64,000 nt of DNA from Pseudorhodoferax sp032153935 (GCF_964253035.1 NZ_CAXUQL020000001.1:4092001-4156000), one strand, 5' to 3'; shown: positions 7,241 to 16,680, counted from the first letter of the stretch. Notes: a model not told the origin generated them from the letters alone. Numbers and translations: made by a program.

Positions 7241-9688
7241 ATGCCGACATTTCCCGCCACCACATTGGCCGCCGCACTCGCGGCCGTCTTCGCCATCGCC
7301 GGCCCGCTGGCCGCCCCTGCCGCACGGGCGCAGACCGCCGCGGCCCAGCCCGTGGCCTACAGCATCCCGGCCGGCCCGCTCGATGCCGCGCTGACTGCCT
7401 TCGCGCGCAGCTCCGGCGTGCTGCTGGCTTACCAGCCCGAACTGGTGCGCGGCCTGGCCAGCCCCGGCGTGCAGGGCCACCTGGCGCCCACGCAGGCCCT
7501 GGCCACGCTGCTGGCCGGCACCGGCCTGCAGGCCGTGGTGGCCGAGAACGGCACCTGGACGCTGCGCCGCGCCGCCGAGCCCGCAGCCGCCGCGCGCCCG
7601 GTGGCCGTCACCGGGGCTGCCGTCACCGCGCTGCCCGAAGTCCGCGTGACCGCCCAGGCCGAACGCGACGGCCGCACCGAAGGCACACAGAGCTACACCG
7701 CCGCCGGCCCCAGCGCCGCCGCCACCGGCCTCGCACTCACGCTGCGCGAGACGCCGCAGTCGGTCACGGTCATGACGCGCCAGCGCATGGATGACTTCCA
7801 CCTGGAGACGCTGGCCGACGTGCTGGTGCAGACGCCCGGCGTGACCGTGAGCCGGCAAGCCGACATGACCACCTTCAACGTGCGCGGCTCCACGGCGAAT
7901 CTGAAGATCGACGGCAACCGGCTGCTGTCCAGCGGCTGGGGCTGGAACAGCCACATCATGTATTCGCTGGACGACATGGCCGAGATCGACCGCGTCGAGG
8001 TGCTCAAGGGCTCGTCGGGCCTGGTCAACGGCGATGGCGCCTACGGCGGCACCGTCAACCTGATCCGCAAGCGGCCCACGCGCGAGTTCCAGGCCAGCGC
8101 CAAGGTCGGCGTGGGCAGCTGGAACACCTACCGCGCCGATGCCGACATCAGCGGCCCGCTCAACCAGGCCGGCACGCTGCGCGGACGCCTGGTGGCCGCG
8201 CACAAGGACGCCGACTCCTTCCGCGACCGCCAGCACAACCGCAACAGCACGGTGTACGGCACGCTGGAGGCCGATCTCACGGAGGGCACCGTGCTGGGCG
8301 TGGGCCTGACCTACAAGGAGCGCACGCTGCGCGGCGCCACCGGCACCACGCCGATCCAGGCCTTCTCGGGCGACGGCGTGGCGGTGGCGCGCATGCCGCG
8401 CTCCTACAACAACGGCGCCTCCTGGGCCGGCTACGACCAGGAATCGCTGGGCCTGTTCGCGCGGCTGGAGCACCGCTTCGCCGGCGGCTGGTCGGCCAGG
8501 CTGCAGCTGGCGCGCGACACCGTGCAGACGCCCGACATGCGCATCGGCTACCTGCGCTACGCGCTGCCGGGCCAGGTGCAATACAACCGCTACACCGACA
8601 TCCACGACCGCAACGACAGCTTGAGCCTGGACCTGCAGGGCCCGTTCCAGCTGTTCGGCCGCCAGCACGACCTGCTCGTGGGCATCGGCAACACGCGCGC
8701 ACGCACCACGCTGCTGCGCGGCGCCGGCGCGGCCGCGACGCTGGCCGCCGCCGGCGTGGCCTATGCCGACGGCGGTGCCGGCATCGCCGAACCGGACTGG
8801 AACAGCATGGCGTACTCCAACGACCTGTTCAGCCGCAAGAACCGGTACGTGTACGCCACCGGCCGCCTCAACCTGGCCGATCCGGTCAAGCTCATCGTCG
8901 GCGCGCGCGTGACCGACTACGACCAGAACGACGTGACCGACATCGGCTGGTACAACTACCAGATGCACGAACGCGGCGTGGTCACGCCCTACGCCGGCCT
9001 GGTCGTCGACGTGGCGCCCGACATCTCGGTCTACGGCAGCTATGCCAGCATCTTCAACGCGCAGAGCGCCAAAGACGCGTCCGAGCGCGCCCTGCCGCCC
9101 GAGCAAGGCAAGACCTTCGAGATCGGTGCGAAGGGCGAGTTCTTCGCCAAGCGCCTGAACGCCAGCCTGGCCTACTTCTGGATGCGCACCGACAACACCG
9201 CCGAGGAGGTGGGCCTGAACGACAACGGCGACAGCATCTACCGGGCCGTGGACGGCGTGATCCGGCGCGGCTACGAGCTGGAGCTCTCGGGCGAACTCGC
9301 GCGCGGCTGGCAGGCCCAGGGCAGCTACGTGATGAACGACAGCACCCTGAGCAGCGCCTCCACCACGCCCCAGCACCAGTTCAAGCTGGGCAGCAGCTAC
9401 CGCTTCGCGGGCGGCGTGCTGCAAGGCCTGACGCTGGGCGGCGGCATGCGCTGGCAGAGCGCCATCTCGACGAGCCGCGGCGCGGCCACGCTGCGCCAGG
9501 ACGCCTACTGGCTGTTCGACCTCATGGCCCGCTACCAGGTCGACCGTCACCTGAGCGTCACGCTCAACGTGGACAACGCCTTCGACAGGAAGTACTTCTC
9601 GGGCGTCACCAACTTCACGAGCCAGGGCCTGTTCTACACCTGGGGCGCGCCGCGCAGCGTGAACCTCGGCGTGCGCTACGACTTCTGA
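7241..9688 (+). CDS. TonB-dependent siderophore receptor with STN signalling domain
   Basis: An 815-residue outer-membrane transducer. The signal peptide ends around AARAQT (residue ~30). An STN domain (~35-112; IPAGPLDAALTAFARSSG, ALATLLAGTGL) talks to FecR. The plug follows (RETPQSVTVMTRQRMDD, QTPGVTV, FNVRGS, VEVLKGSSGL) and then a 22-strand barrel ending in an aromatic residue (VRYDF) needed for BAM insertion. The FpvA/FoxA/FhuE-like plug points to a hydroxamate or mixed siderophore; the ligand cannot be set from sequence. It is third in the FecI-FecR-receptor cassette, 72 bases after fecR, where a sigma-dependent promoter is expected. Confidence 0.94.
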   Translation: MPTFPATTLAAALAAVFAIAGPLAAPAARAQTAAAQPVAYSIPAGPLDAALTAFARSSGVLLAYQPELVRGLASPGVQGHLAPTQALATLLAGTGLQAVVAENGTWTLRRAAEPAAAARPVAVTGAAVTALPEVRVTAQAERDGRTEGTQSYTAAGPSAAATGLALTLRETPQSVTVMTRQRMDDFHLETLADVLVQTPGVTVSRQADMTTFNVRGSTANLKIDGNRLLSSGWGWNSHIMYSLDDMAEIDRVEVLKGSSGLVNGDGAYGGTVNLIRKRPTREFQASAKVGVGSWNTYRADADISGPLNQAGTLRGRLVAAHKDADSFRDRQHNRNSTVYGTLEADLTEGTVLGVGLTYKERTLRGATGTTPIQAFSGDGVAVARMPRSYNNGASWAGYDQESLGLFARLEHRFAGGWSARLQLARDTVQTPDMRIGYLRYALPGQVQYNRYTDIHDRNDSLSLDLQGPFQLFGRQHDLLVGIGNTRARTTLLRGAGAAATLAAAGVAYADGGAGIAEPDWNSMAYSNDLFSRKNRYVYATGRLNLADPVKLIVGARVTDYDQNDVTDIGWYNYQMHERGVVTPYAGLVVDVAPDISVYGSYASIFNAQSAKDASERALPPEQGKTFEIGAKGEFFAKRLNASLAYFWMRTDNTAEEVGLNDNGDSIYRAVDGVIRRGYELELSGELARGWQAQGSYVMNDSTLSSASTTPQHQFKLGSSYRFAGGVLQGLTLGGGMRWQSAISTSRGAATLRQDAYWLFDLMARYQVDRHLSVTLNVDNAFDRKYFSGVTNFTSQGLFYTWGAPRSVNLGVRYDF

Positions 9689-9723
9689 GAAGCCAGGCGC
9701 GGGTGCTGCCGGCGCAGCAAGAG

Positions 9724-9742
9724 GATGAGAATGGTTCTCGAT
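9724..9742 (+). promoter_or_regulatory. Fur box before the fused sigma/FecR gene
   Basis: GATGAGAATGGTTCTCGAT is a strong match to the 7-1-7 iron box (TGAGAAT-G-GTTCTCG). It sits 17 bases before ATG 9759, so iron-replete Fur should block this gene. Confidence 0.75.
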
Positions 9743-9758
9743 AGAATGCGCCGCATCC

Positions 9759-11099
9759 ATGAAGCGCGAACCGGTCACCATGCCGCCAGCGGACGGCGTG
9801 GCGGCCGACTGGTCGCCGGTGTCGGCCGGCCTGGCCAGCCTCTATCGGCGTTGGCGTCTGCCGCTGGTCCGCCTGTTGCAGGGCCGCCTGGGCAGCCGCG
9901 CCGATGCCGAGGACCTGGCACAACAGGTGTTCGCGCGCATGGCCGCCACCGGCCGCATGCCGCTGGCCGGCAAGGAGCAGGCCTACCTGGCCCGCTCGGC
10001 CACCCATGCCGGCATCGACGCGTGGCGTCGGCGCGGCGGAACGCAGGCCCTTGAGCTGGTCTCGGCGCAGGACTGCGGCGACGCGCTGCAGTCCCTGCCG
10101 GCCGATGCGGCCAGCGACCCGCTGGACACCGCCCACCACCGCCAGCAACTGGCCCGGCTCGATGCTGCGCTGGCCGAGCTGCCCGCGCGCCAGCGCGAAG
10201 CCTTCACGCTGCATGCCGTGGAAGGCCTGACGCAGGAGGACGTGGCGCGGCGCATGGGCATCTCGCTGCGCATGGTGTCGCGCCACATCGGCCGCGCGCA
10301 AGCGCATTGCGCGCTGCGGCTGCGTCACGGGCCGGCAGTGCCGCCGTCCAGGCCGTCCACGCGCCGCACGGCCCTGGCCCGCGGCGCGGCACTGGGGCTG
10401 CTGGGCTGCCTGGCGCTGGGCGGCGGCTGGCAGGCCTGGAAGGAGGTGCAGGAGCAGCGCCTGCATTTCGCCACCGGCCCGCGCGAGACACGCGAGGTGA
10501 CGCTGCCCGACGGCTCGCAGCTCGCACTGAACGTCGGCACCCGGCTGGAGGTGCGCTATGGCCTGCGCCGGCGTGCGCTGGTGCTGGTGCAGGGCGAGGC
10601 CTTCTTCCGCGTGGTGCCGGACGCGCAGCGGCCCTTCAGCGTCGATGCCGGGCACAGCCGCGTGACCGTGGTCGGCACCGCCTTCAACCTGCGCATGGCG
10701 CCCGCGACGCTGGTGCTGCAGGTGCAGCAGGGCCAGGTCGAGCTGCGGCCCGACCTGCGCGCGGCCCAGGGCACCGTGCTGCGGCTGGGCCCGGGCACCG
10801 GCGTCGCCGTCGACGCCGCCACCGGCCGGCACCAGGCGGTGCCGGCCCCGGTCGAGGCGGTCGGCGACTGGCGCAGCGGGCACCTGCGCCTGCAGCGCAT
10901 GCCGCTGGGCGAGGTGGCCCAGGAACTGGCCCGCTACCTGGGCCGGCCCGTGGTGCTGGCCAGCCCGGCACTGGCGCAGTTGCCAGTGTCGGGCTACCTG
11001 GCCACGGCGGCGCCCGAGGACTTCCTGGAGCTGCTGCCCGACCTGGTGCCGGTGCACGTGCGCCGCGAGGCCGGCGGCTGGAGCATCGCGCCGCGCTGA
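9759..11099 (+). CDS. Fused ECF sigma factor - FecR hybrid (IutY-like sigma/anti-sigma protein)
   Basis: One uninterrupted 446-residue frame carries both partners of a cell-surface-signalling pair. Residues ~20-190 are an ECF sigma factor: region 2 (RADAEDLAQQVFARM, AYLARSATHAGIDAWRRR) and region 4 (LPARQREAFTLHAVEGLTQEDVARRMGIS, MVSRHIGRA). A short linker leads to a membrane helix (~207-226) and a periplasmic FecR domain (VTLPDGSQLALN, LVQGEAFFRV, RPFSVDAG, VVGTAFNLR), with the self-cleavage-type Gly306-Thr307. The cytoplasmic DUF4880 anti-sigma domain is missing, as expected if the sigma domain replaces it. The hybrid IutY of Pseudomonas putida has this design. The next gene, an STN receptor, is the probable target. 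ATG 9780 is an alternative start. Confidence 0.92.
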   Translation: MKREPVTMPPADGVAADWSPVSAGLASLYRRWRLPLVRLLQGRLGSRADAEDLAQQVFARMAATGRMPLAGKEQAYLARSATHAGIDAWRRRGGTQALELVSAQDCGDALQSLPADAASDPLDTAHHRQQLARLDAALAELPARQREAFTLHAVEGLTQEDVARRMGISLRMVSRHIGRAQAHCALRLRHGPAVPPSRPSTRRTALARGAALGLLGCLALGGGWQAWKEVQEQRLHFATGPRETREVTLPDGSQLALNVGTRLEVRYGLRRRALVLVQGEAFFRVVPDAQRPFSVDAGHSRVTVVGTAFNLRMAPATLVLQVQQGQVELRPDLRAAQGTVLRLGPGTGVAVDAATGRHQAVPAPVEAVGDWRSGHLRLQRMPLGEVAQELARYLGRPVVLASPALAQLPVSGYLATAAPEDFLELLPDLVPVHVRREAGGWSIAPR

Positions 11100-11276
11100 A
11101 TTTTTTTCCGCGCGCAGGTTCGTGTTGCGCACCGATCGCGCGTCTTCCACAGCAACGGCCGGAATTCTCCGGCCGTCCGGCTGCCAGCCAACCGCCCCGG
11201 GACACCGAGGCCCAGCCAACGGCCGCACACCCGCGGCGCGCCCTGCGCGCCGCCACGGCAACCACAGGATGTGCAG

Positions 11277-13745
11277 ATGCGGACACGCAGGATGGGGGGC
11301 GCGCGCGTGCGCGCGATGGAGCAGGCGGGCATGGCCCGCGGACAGTCGGCAGCGCTGCTGCTGAGCGGCGCGCTGGCCGTGCTGGCGGCGCCGCAGGTAC
11401 AGGCGCAGCAGCCGGCGCAGTTCGAGATCGCGGCCCAGCCGCTGGCCGCGGCGCTGGGTGCCTTCGGCCGGCAGTCCGGCGCACAGCTGCTGTTCGACGA
11501 GGCCGAGGTCGCCGGACGCCGCGGCCAGACGGTGCAGGGCCTGCTGCTGCCGCGCGAGGCGCTGGCACGCCTGCTGGTCGGCAGCGGTGTGGCCATCGCC
11601 AGCGAACGCGCCGGCGGCTACGTGCTCAAGGCGGTGGCGCCGGCCGAAGGATCGGCAGGCGCGGCGCTGGCACCGGTCACGGTCAAGGCACAGGCCCTGT
11701 CCGACGGCACCACCGAGCGCAGCGGCAGCTACACCACGCGCTCCACGGCCACGGCCACCGGGCTGCCGCTGTCGATCCGCGAGACGCCGCAGTCCGTCAG
11801 CGTGATCACGCGCCAGCGCATGGAAGACCAGGGCCTGACTCAGCTGACCGACGTGGCGGCCCAGACCGCCGGCCTGGTCGTGGCCCAGGGCGGCAACGTC
11901 GGCTCGGACAGCTCGCCAATCTACTCGCGCGGCTTCGCGGTCGACAACTACATGGTCGACGGCATCAAGATGCTGGAGAGCTACTCCAGCATTTTCCAGA
12001 GCCAGGACATGGCCTTGTACGACCGCGTGGAGATCGTGCGCGGTGCCACCGGCCTCATGAACGGCTCGGGCACGGCCAGCGCGGCGATCAACATGGTGCG
12101 CAAGAAGCCGACGCGCGCGTTCCAGGCCTCGGCCCGCGTGGAGGCCGGCTCCTGGGACCACTACCGCGCCGACGTGGACGTGGGCGGCCCGCTCAACGCC
12201 GCCGGCAGCCTGCGCGGCCGCCTGGTGGCGGCGAAGCAGGACGCCAAGTCCTACATCGACCGGCTGCAGGAAGACCGCACCGTGCTGTATGGCGTGCTGG
12301 AGGCCGACCTGGCGCCGCACACGCTGCTGCGCGCCGGCCTGAGCGAGCAGCGCCACGACTCCACCGGCCATGCCCGAGGCGGCCTGCCGGCCTACTACAG
12401 CGATGGCACGCGCACGCACTGGGCCCGCTCCGACTCGGCCGCGCCGAACTGGTCGTACTCCAAGCGCCACAGCACCTCGGGCTTCGTCGCGCTGGACCGC
12501 GCGTTCGACAACGGCTGGGAGCTCCAGGCGACGGCCATGCGCACCGTCACCTTCTCCGATGAACTGGTCGGCTACGCCAGCGCCGGCAACCCGGTGCGCG
12601 AGACCGGGGCCGGCGTGGGCATCTGGGCCACGCACTGGGAGTACAAGCCGCGCCAGAACGTGCTGGCCCTGCAGGCCAAGGGCAGCTTCGGCCTGTTCGG
12701 CCGCGAGCACGACCTGGTGGTGGGCGCCACGCACGCACGCACCCAGCGGCACAGCCCGTCCTACACCAATTGGACCCATGCCGGCTGGAGCAACGCCATC
12801 GACAACATCACCACCTGGGACGGCAGCAGCCCCGCGGCGCCGCCCAACCCGGCCGTCGGCACCAACGCCATGGACGAGCGCAGCAACAGCGCCTTCGCCT
12901 CGGTGCGGCTGCGCGCCACGGATGCGCTGTCGCTGATCGCTGGTGCGCGCGTGACCGATTGGCGCCGCGGCACGGCCAGCACCAGCAACCGCACGGGCGT
13001 GACGACCACCACCTTGCTGCGCGAGACCGGCGAGGTGATTCCCTATGCCGGCGTGGTGTTCGACCTCGACGCGCACTGGTCGGCCTACGCCAGCTACACC
13101 ACCATCTTCCAGGCGCAGAGCCAGAAGACCGTGGACGGCAAGTACCTGGACCCGCTGATGGGCAACAGCCGCGAACTGGGCATCAAGGGCGCCTTCTTCG
13201 ACGACCGCCTGAATTTCTCGGCCGCGGTCTACGAGACGCAGGAGGACAACAAAGCCATCGCCATCACCGACACGTTTGCGCCCGATGGCGCGCAGGCCTA
13301 TGAAGCCATGTCCGGCACCAGGAGCCGCGGCTTCGAGCTCGAGCTGGCCGGCCAGCTCGCGCGCGGCTGGGAGGTCTCCACCAGCTTCGCGCGCAACCAG
13401 ACGCGCGACCGCCTGGGCGCACCGCTCAACACCAACGTGCCGCAGAGCGTGGCCAAGCTGTACACCTCGTACCGCCTGCCGGGCGTGGGCCACGGCCTGG
13501 TGGTCGGCGGCGGGCTGCGCTGGCAGAACCGGATCTACACCGACAACCTGGGACCGGCGCGGGCGACCTTCGTCCAGGGCGCGTATGCCGTGGTCGATCT
13601 GATGGCGCGCTATGCGCTCACGCCCAAGCTGCAGGTCTCGGTCAACCTGCAGAACCTGTTCGACAAGTGGTACTACACGAGCACCGGCAACAGCTACTAC
13701 GGCGCGCCGCGCTCGGTGCGTGTGGCATTGGACTTGCGCTACTGA
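11277..13745 (+). CDS. TonB-dependent siderophore receptor with STN domain (partner of the fused regulator)
   Basis: An 822-residue outer-membrane receptor. After a basic, slightly long N-terminus the signal peptide ends near VQAQQ; GTG 11271 or ATG 11316 are other possible starts. The STN domain (FEIAAQPLAAALGAFGRQSGAQ, ARLLVGSGV) occupies ~45-115. Plug motifs are RETPQSVSVITRQRMED, SRGFAVDNYMVDG, VEIVRGATGLMNG and INMVRKKP; the barrel ends in LDLRY. The pattern is that of FpvA/FoxA/FhuE-type ferric-siderophore receptors. It is separated from the hybrid sigma/FecR gene by 177 bases that should hold the ECF promoter. Only 24 bases, without a visible hairpin, set the next gene apart beyond the short 13746-13782 gap. 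Confidence 0.93.
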   Translation: MRTRRMGGARVRAMEQAGMARGQSAALLLSGALAVLAAPQVQAQQPAQFEIAAQPLAAALGAFGRQSGAQLLFDEAEVAGRRGQTVQGLLLPREALARLLVGSGVAIASERAGGYVLKAVAPAEGSAGAALAPVTVKAQALSDGTTERSGSYTTRSTATATGLPLSIRETPQSVSVITRQRMEDQGLTQLTDVAAQTAGLVVAQGGNVGSDSSPIYSRGFAVDNYMVDGIKMLESYSSIFQSQDMALYDRVEIVRGATGLMNGSGTASAAINMVRKKPTRAFQASARVEAGSWDHYRADVDVGGPLNAAGSLRGRLVAAKQDAKSYIDRLQEDRTVLYGVLEADLAPHTLLRAGLSEQRHDSTGHARGGLPAYYSDGTRTHWARSDSAAPNWSYSKRHSTSGFVALDRAFDNGWELQATAMRTVTFSDELVGYASAGNPVRETGAGVGIWATHWEYKPRQNVLALQAKGSFGLFGREHDLVVGATHARTQRHSPSYTNWTHAGWSNAIDNITTWDGSSPAAPPNPAVGTNAMDERSNSAFASVRLRATDALSLIAGARVTDWRRGTASTSNRTGVTTTTLLRETGEVIPYAGVVFDLDAHWSAYASYTTIFQAQSQKTVDGKYLDPLMGNSRELGIKGAFFDDRLNFSAAVYETQEDNKAIAITDTFAPDGAQAYEAMSGTRSRGFELELAGQLARGWEVSTSFARNQTRDRLGAPLNTNVPQSVAKLYTSYRLPGVGHGLVVGGGLRWQNRIYTDNLGPARATFVQGAYAVVDLMARYALTPKLQVSVNLQNLFDKWYYTSTGNSYYGAPRSVRVALDLRY

Positions 13746-13782
13746 GGGCAAGCCGGCGGCGGGGCCGCATGCGCTGCCCATA

Positions 13783-15138
13783 ATGCCGCGCATGCAAGCA
13801 CCATCTTCTGCCGGCGCGCGCCCGCGCGTCGTCGTCGTCGGCTGCGGCTTCGGCGGCCTGGAGGCCGCGCGGGCGCTGGCCGGCGCGCCCGTAGCCGTGA
13901 CCGTGGTCGAGAAGACCAACCACCACCTGTTCCAGCCGCTGCTCTACCAGGTCGCCACGGCCGGCCTGGCCGCGCCCTCGATCGCCGCACCCGCGCGGCT
14001 GCTGTTCCGGCGCCAGCCCAACGTAACCACCTTGCTCGGCGAGGTCACCGGCATCGACGCCGCGGCACGCAGCGTGCAGCTGGCCGACGGCGAACGCCTG
14101 GGCTACGACCACCTGATCGTGGCCGCCGGTGCCACGCACAGCTACTTCGGCCACGACGACTGGGCGGTGCACGCGCCCGGCCTCAAGACCCTGGCCGATG
14201 CCTTCGAGATCCGCCGCCGCGTGCTGCTGGCCTTCGAGGCGGCCGAGCGCGAACATGACCCGGCCAAGCGCCGCGCGCTGCTGACCTTCGTCGTGATCGG
14301 TGCCGGCCCCACTGGCGTGGAGATGGCCGGCACGCTGGCCGAGATCGCGCGCCACACGCTGACCGGCGAGTTCCGCCGCATCACGCCGTCCGATGCCGAG
14401 GTGCTGCTGGTCGAAGGCGGCGCGCGCGTGCTGCAGGCCATGCCGCCCGCGCTCAGCGAACGCGCGCGCGAGCAGCTGCAGGCGCTCGGCGTGCGCGTGC
14501 GGCTGGCGGCGCTGGTCACGCGCATCGATGCCGAGGGGCTGGACATCACGCTCGACGCCAACACGCCGCAGGCCCGCACCGAGCGCATCGCGAGCCGCTG
14601 CATCACCTGGGCCGCCGGCGTCGCGGCCTCGCCGCTGGGCCGGCTGGTCGCCGAGGCCACGGGCGCCAGCCTGGACCGCGCCGGCCGCGTGCAGGTGCAG
14701 CCCGACCTGAGCCTTCAAGGCCACCCCGAGATCAGCGTAGTCGGCGACCTGGCCGCCGCGATGAGCCATGTGCCCGGCCAGCCGCCCAAGCCCGTGCCGG
14801 GCGTCTCACCGGGCGCCAAGCAGATGGGCCGCTGCGCCGCGGCCAACGTGCTGGCACGCATTGCGGGCCGGGCCACGCAGCCCTTTCGCTACCGCGATTG
14901 GGGCAATCTGGCCACCATCGGCCGCCACTCGGCCGTGGCCGACGTGCCCACGCCGTTCGGCCCGCTGCGCTTTTCGGGCTACTTCGCCTGGCTGTTCTGG
15001 CTGTTCGTGCACATCTTCTTCCTGATCGGCTTTCGCAACCGGCTCATCGTGCTGATGGACTGGGCCAGCGCCTACTGGACCTTCCGCCGCCATGCGCGCG
15101 TGGTGCACGACGTGCAGGCGCCGCCCGGGCCGAAGTAG
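13783..15138 (+). CDS. NAD(P)/FAD-dependent oxidoreductase, type II NADH dehydrogenase-like
   Basis: A 451-residue flavoprotein that probably oxidises NADH and reduces quinone without pumping protons. The FAD Rossmann motif VVVVGCGFGGLEAARAL is at residues ~14-30, NHHLFQPLLYQVATAGL is a hallmark of the Ndh-2 family, the NADH-binding motif FVVIGAGPTGVEMAGTLAEI is at ~168, and the second FAD site is VVGDLAA near 324. A hydrophobic C-terminus (YFAWLFWLFVHIFFLIGF) anchors it to the membrane. ATG 13783 fits the family N-terminus; ATG 13792 is three codons on. It stops one base before the convergent hydrolase gene ends. Confidence 0.9.
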   Translation: MPRMQAPSSAGARPRVVVVGCGFGGLEAARALAGAPVAVTVVEKTNHHLFQPLLYQVATAGLAAPSIAAPARLLFRRQPNVTTLLGEVTGIDAAARSVQLADGERLGYDHLIVAAGATHSYFGHDDWAVHAPGLKTLADAFEIRRRVLLAFEAAEREHDPAKRRALLTFVVIGAGPTGVEMAGTLAEIARHTLTGEFRRITPSDAEVLLVEGGARVLQAMPPALSERAREQLQALGVRVRLAALVTRIDAEGLDITLDANTPQARTERIASRCITWAAGVAASPLGRLVAEATGASLDRAGRVQVQPDLSLQGHPEISVVGDLAAAMSHVPGQPPKPVPGVSPGAKQMGRCAAANVLARIAGRATQPFRYRDWGNLATIGRHSAVADVPTPFGPLRFSGYFAWLFWLFVHIFFLIGFRNRLIVLMDWASAYWTFRRHARVVHDVQAPPGPK

Positions 15139-15139
15139 C

Positions 15140-15925
15140 TCAGCCGACGCCGGCCAGCAGCCGCGCCACGGCCGCCAGCACCGGCTGCGGCTGCTCGCGG
15201 TGCGGCACATGGCCGCAGCCCGGCAGCAGCAGCGTCTCGGCCGGGCCGGCCACGCCGGCGGCGATGCGGCGCGGGTGCACGAGCGAGCCGTATTCGTCGT
15301 CCTCGCCATGGATGGCCAGCACCGGGCAGCGCACGGCCGGCAGCACGGCGTGGATGGACCAGTCGGCGAAGGCGGGCGAGAGCCAGGTCCCGGTCCAGGC
15401 CTGGAGCACCCAGCGCGCCTTGTCGCCGTGGTAGCGGGCCAGGCGCTCGAGCTGCCCGGGCTCGGCGAACTGCGCCTTCGCCACGCGGATGCCTTCGAGC
15501 GTGCGGTCCTCGGCAAAGGTCTGCGCCGACTCGGTGACGAGCGCCGTGCAGCGTTCGCCGAACGCGGCCGCCGTCTCCACGGCCATGGCACCGCCCACGC
15601 TGTGGCCGAAGGCGACGAACCGTGCCATGCCCAGTTGCTCGGCCAGGGCCGGCACATGGGCCTGCGCCTCGTGGCGCACGAAGGCCGGCGTCAGCGTCTC
15701 GCCGCAGGCGTCGGACTGGCCGAAGCCGAGCCGGTCGTAGGCCACGACGCGCCGACCCGTCGCCTGCGCCAGTGCGGCCGGGAAGTCGCGCCACAGCGCC
15801 ACGCTGCCCAGCGAGTCGTGGAACAGCAGCACGGGCGCGGTGTCGGCAGCGGCGCCCTCGGGCGTCCAACTGCGCGCGAACAGCCGGCCGGCCGCCGTGG
15901 CGACCAGGTGATCCGATGTCCTCAT
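15140..15925 (-). CDS. Alpha/beta-fold hydrolase
   Basis: A 261-residue cytoplasmic hydrolase. The oxyanion strand reads VLLFHDSLGSVALW, where Asp replaces the second Gly of the usual HG motif. The nucleophile elbow is GHSVGG (~100-105), and the acid and base are carried by HGEDDEYG and GCGHVPHRE. The start ATG overlaps the stop of the SDR gene upstream (ATGA), so the two are coupled. Relatives act on esters, C-C bonds or epoxides; the substrate is unknown. Confidence 0.85.
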   Translation of the reverse strand: MRTSDHLVATAAGRLFARSWTPEGAAADTAPVLLFHDSLGSVALWRDFPAALAQATGRRVVAYDRLGFGQSDACGETLTPAFVRHEAQAHVPALAEQLGMARFVAFGHSVGGAMAVETAAAFGERCTALVTESAQTFAEDRTLEGIRVAKAQFAEPGQLERLARYHGDKARWVLQAWTGTWLSPAFADWSIHAVLPAVRCPVLAIHGEDDEYGSLVHPRRIAAGVAGPAETLLLPGCGHVPHREQPQPVLAAVARLLAGVG

Positions 15926-16680
15926 GCGGGATCGCGCACGTCGGCCACCGGGTTGGCGCCGAAGTCGGGCCGCGCCAGGTAGGCCAGCACGCGCGCCGCC
16001 GCCTCTTCGGGCGAGGTCAGCTGCCCGCCCGCATGCATCTTCGCGAAGTTGCCCTGGTCGGGGAAGTGCGCCACGTCGGCGCCGCGCAGCTGGGCCTGCA
16101 TGTCGGTGTCGATCACGCCGGGCGCGAGCGCGCAGACCTTGGCACCGTTCGGCCGCGCTGCCTCGTCCAGCGCCAGGCAGCGCGTGAAGTGGTCCATGCC
16201 GGCCTTGGCCGCGCAGTAGGCCGATTGCGAGGCCTGGGCGCGCCGGCCCAGGCCCGAGGAGATGTTGAGCACGCGGCGCTGGCCGCTCCAGCCGCCCGTG
16301 GCGCCCAGGAAGGCGGCCGTGAGCTGCATGGGCGCTTCCAGGCCCACGCGCAGAGCGCGGGCCAGGTCGGTCGGGTCGGCGTCGCTGAGCGGCACCAGCG
16401 CAGGGATCACGCCGGCGTTGTTGATCAGCGTGGCGCTGGCCCAGCGCGCGCCGTGGTGGCCGCTGAGCCAGTGGTCCAGCCGCGCAGCCACGGCCGCGCC
16501 GTCGGCCAGGTCGGCCTGCCACTGCGTGCAGTGGGCGCCGCCCAGCTGCTGCAGTTCGGCGTTGGCCTGGCGTGAAATGCACAGCAGGTGCTGGCCTTCC
16601 TGCAGCAGCTGCCGGGCCATGGCCAGGCCCATGCCGCGCGAGGCGCCGGTCAGGATGGTGAGGTGGGAGGAGGTGGTCAT
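15922..16680 (-). CDS. SDR-family NAD(P)-dependent oxidoreductase
   Basis: A 252-residue classical short-chain dehydrogenase. It has the TGASRGMG cofactor motif near residue 12, NNAG near 87, an active-site Ser in NISSGLG and the YCAAK pair (YxxxK) near 160. It is first of a two-gene unit with the hydrolase and divergent from a Bug-receptor gene. A stretch of its N-terminal region (QLLQEG to CTQWQADLA) recurs, diverged, in the chimeric remnant at 20202-20453. Substrate unknown. Confidence 0.9.
   Translation of the reverse strand: MTTSSHLTILTGASRGMGLAMARQLLQEGQHLLCISRQANAELQQLGGAHCTQWQADLADGAAVAARLDHWLSGHHGARWASATLINNAGVIPALVPLSDADPTDLARALRVGLEAPMQLTAAFLGATGGWSGQRRVLNISSGLGRRAQASQSAYCAAKAGMDHFTRCLALDEAARPNGAKVCALAPGVIDTDMQAQLRGADVAHFPDQGNFAKMHAGGQLTSPEEAAARVLAYLARPDFGANPVADVRDPA

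Noticed and set aside
6185..9781. A 1,198-codon open frame on the minus strand
   Set aside because: It is antisense to sigma, FecR and receptor genes with clear family motifs. It is His/Gln/Arg/Gly-rich and repetitive, as expected for shadows in GC-rich DNA.
11100..11276. Terminator after the fused sigma/FecR gene (T-run at 11100-11107)
   Set aside because: The T-run is present but I could not find a convincing stem before it, and the next gene needs its own promoter in this gap anyway.
10307..12562. A 751-codon plus-strand frame in the second iron cassette
   Set aside because: It overlaps two well-supported genes in another frame and is Ala/Gly/Arg-rich without motifs.
9615..13919. A 1,434-codon open frame on the minus strand
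   Set aside because: Antisense to the fused regulator and the second receptor; composition is that of a GC shadow frame with no family motif.
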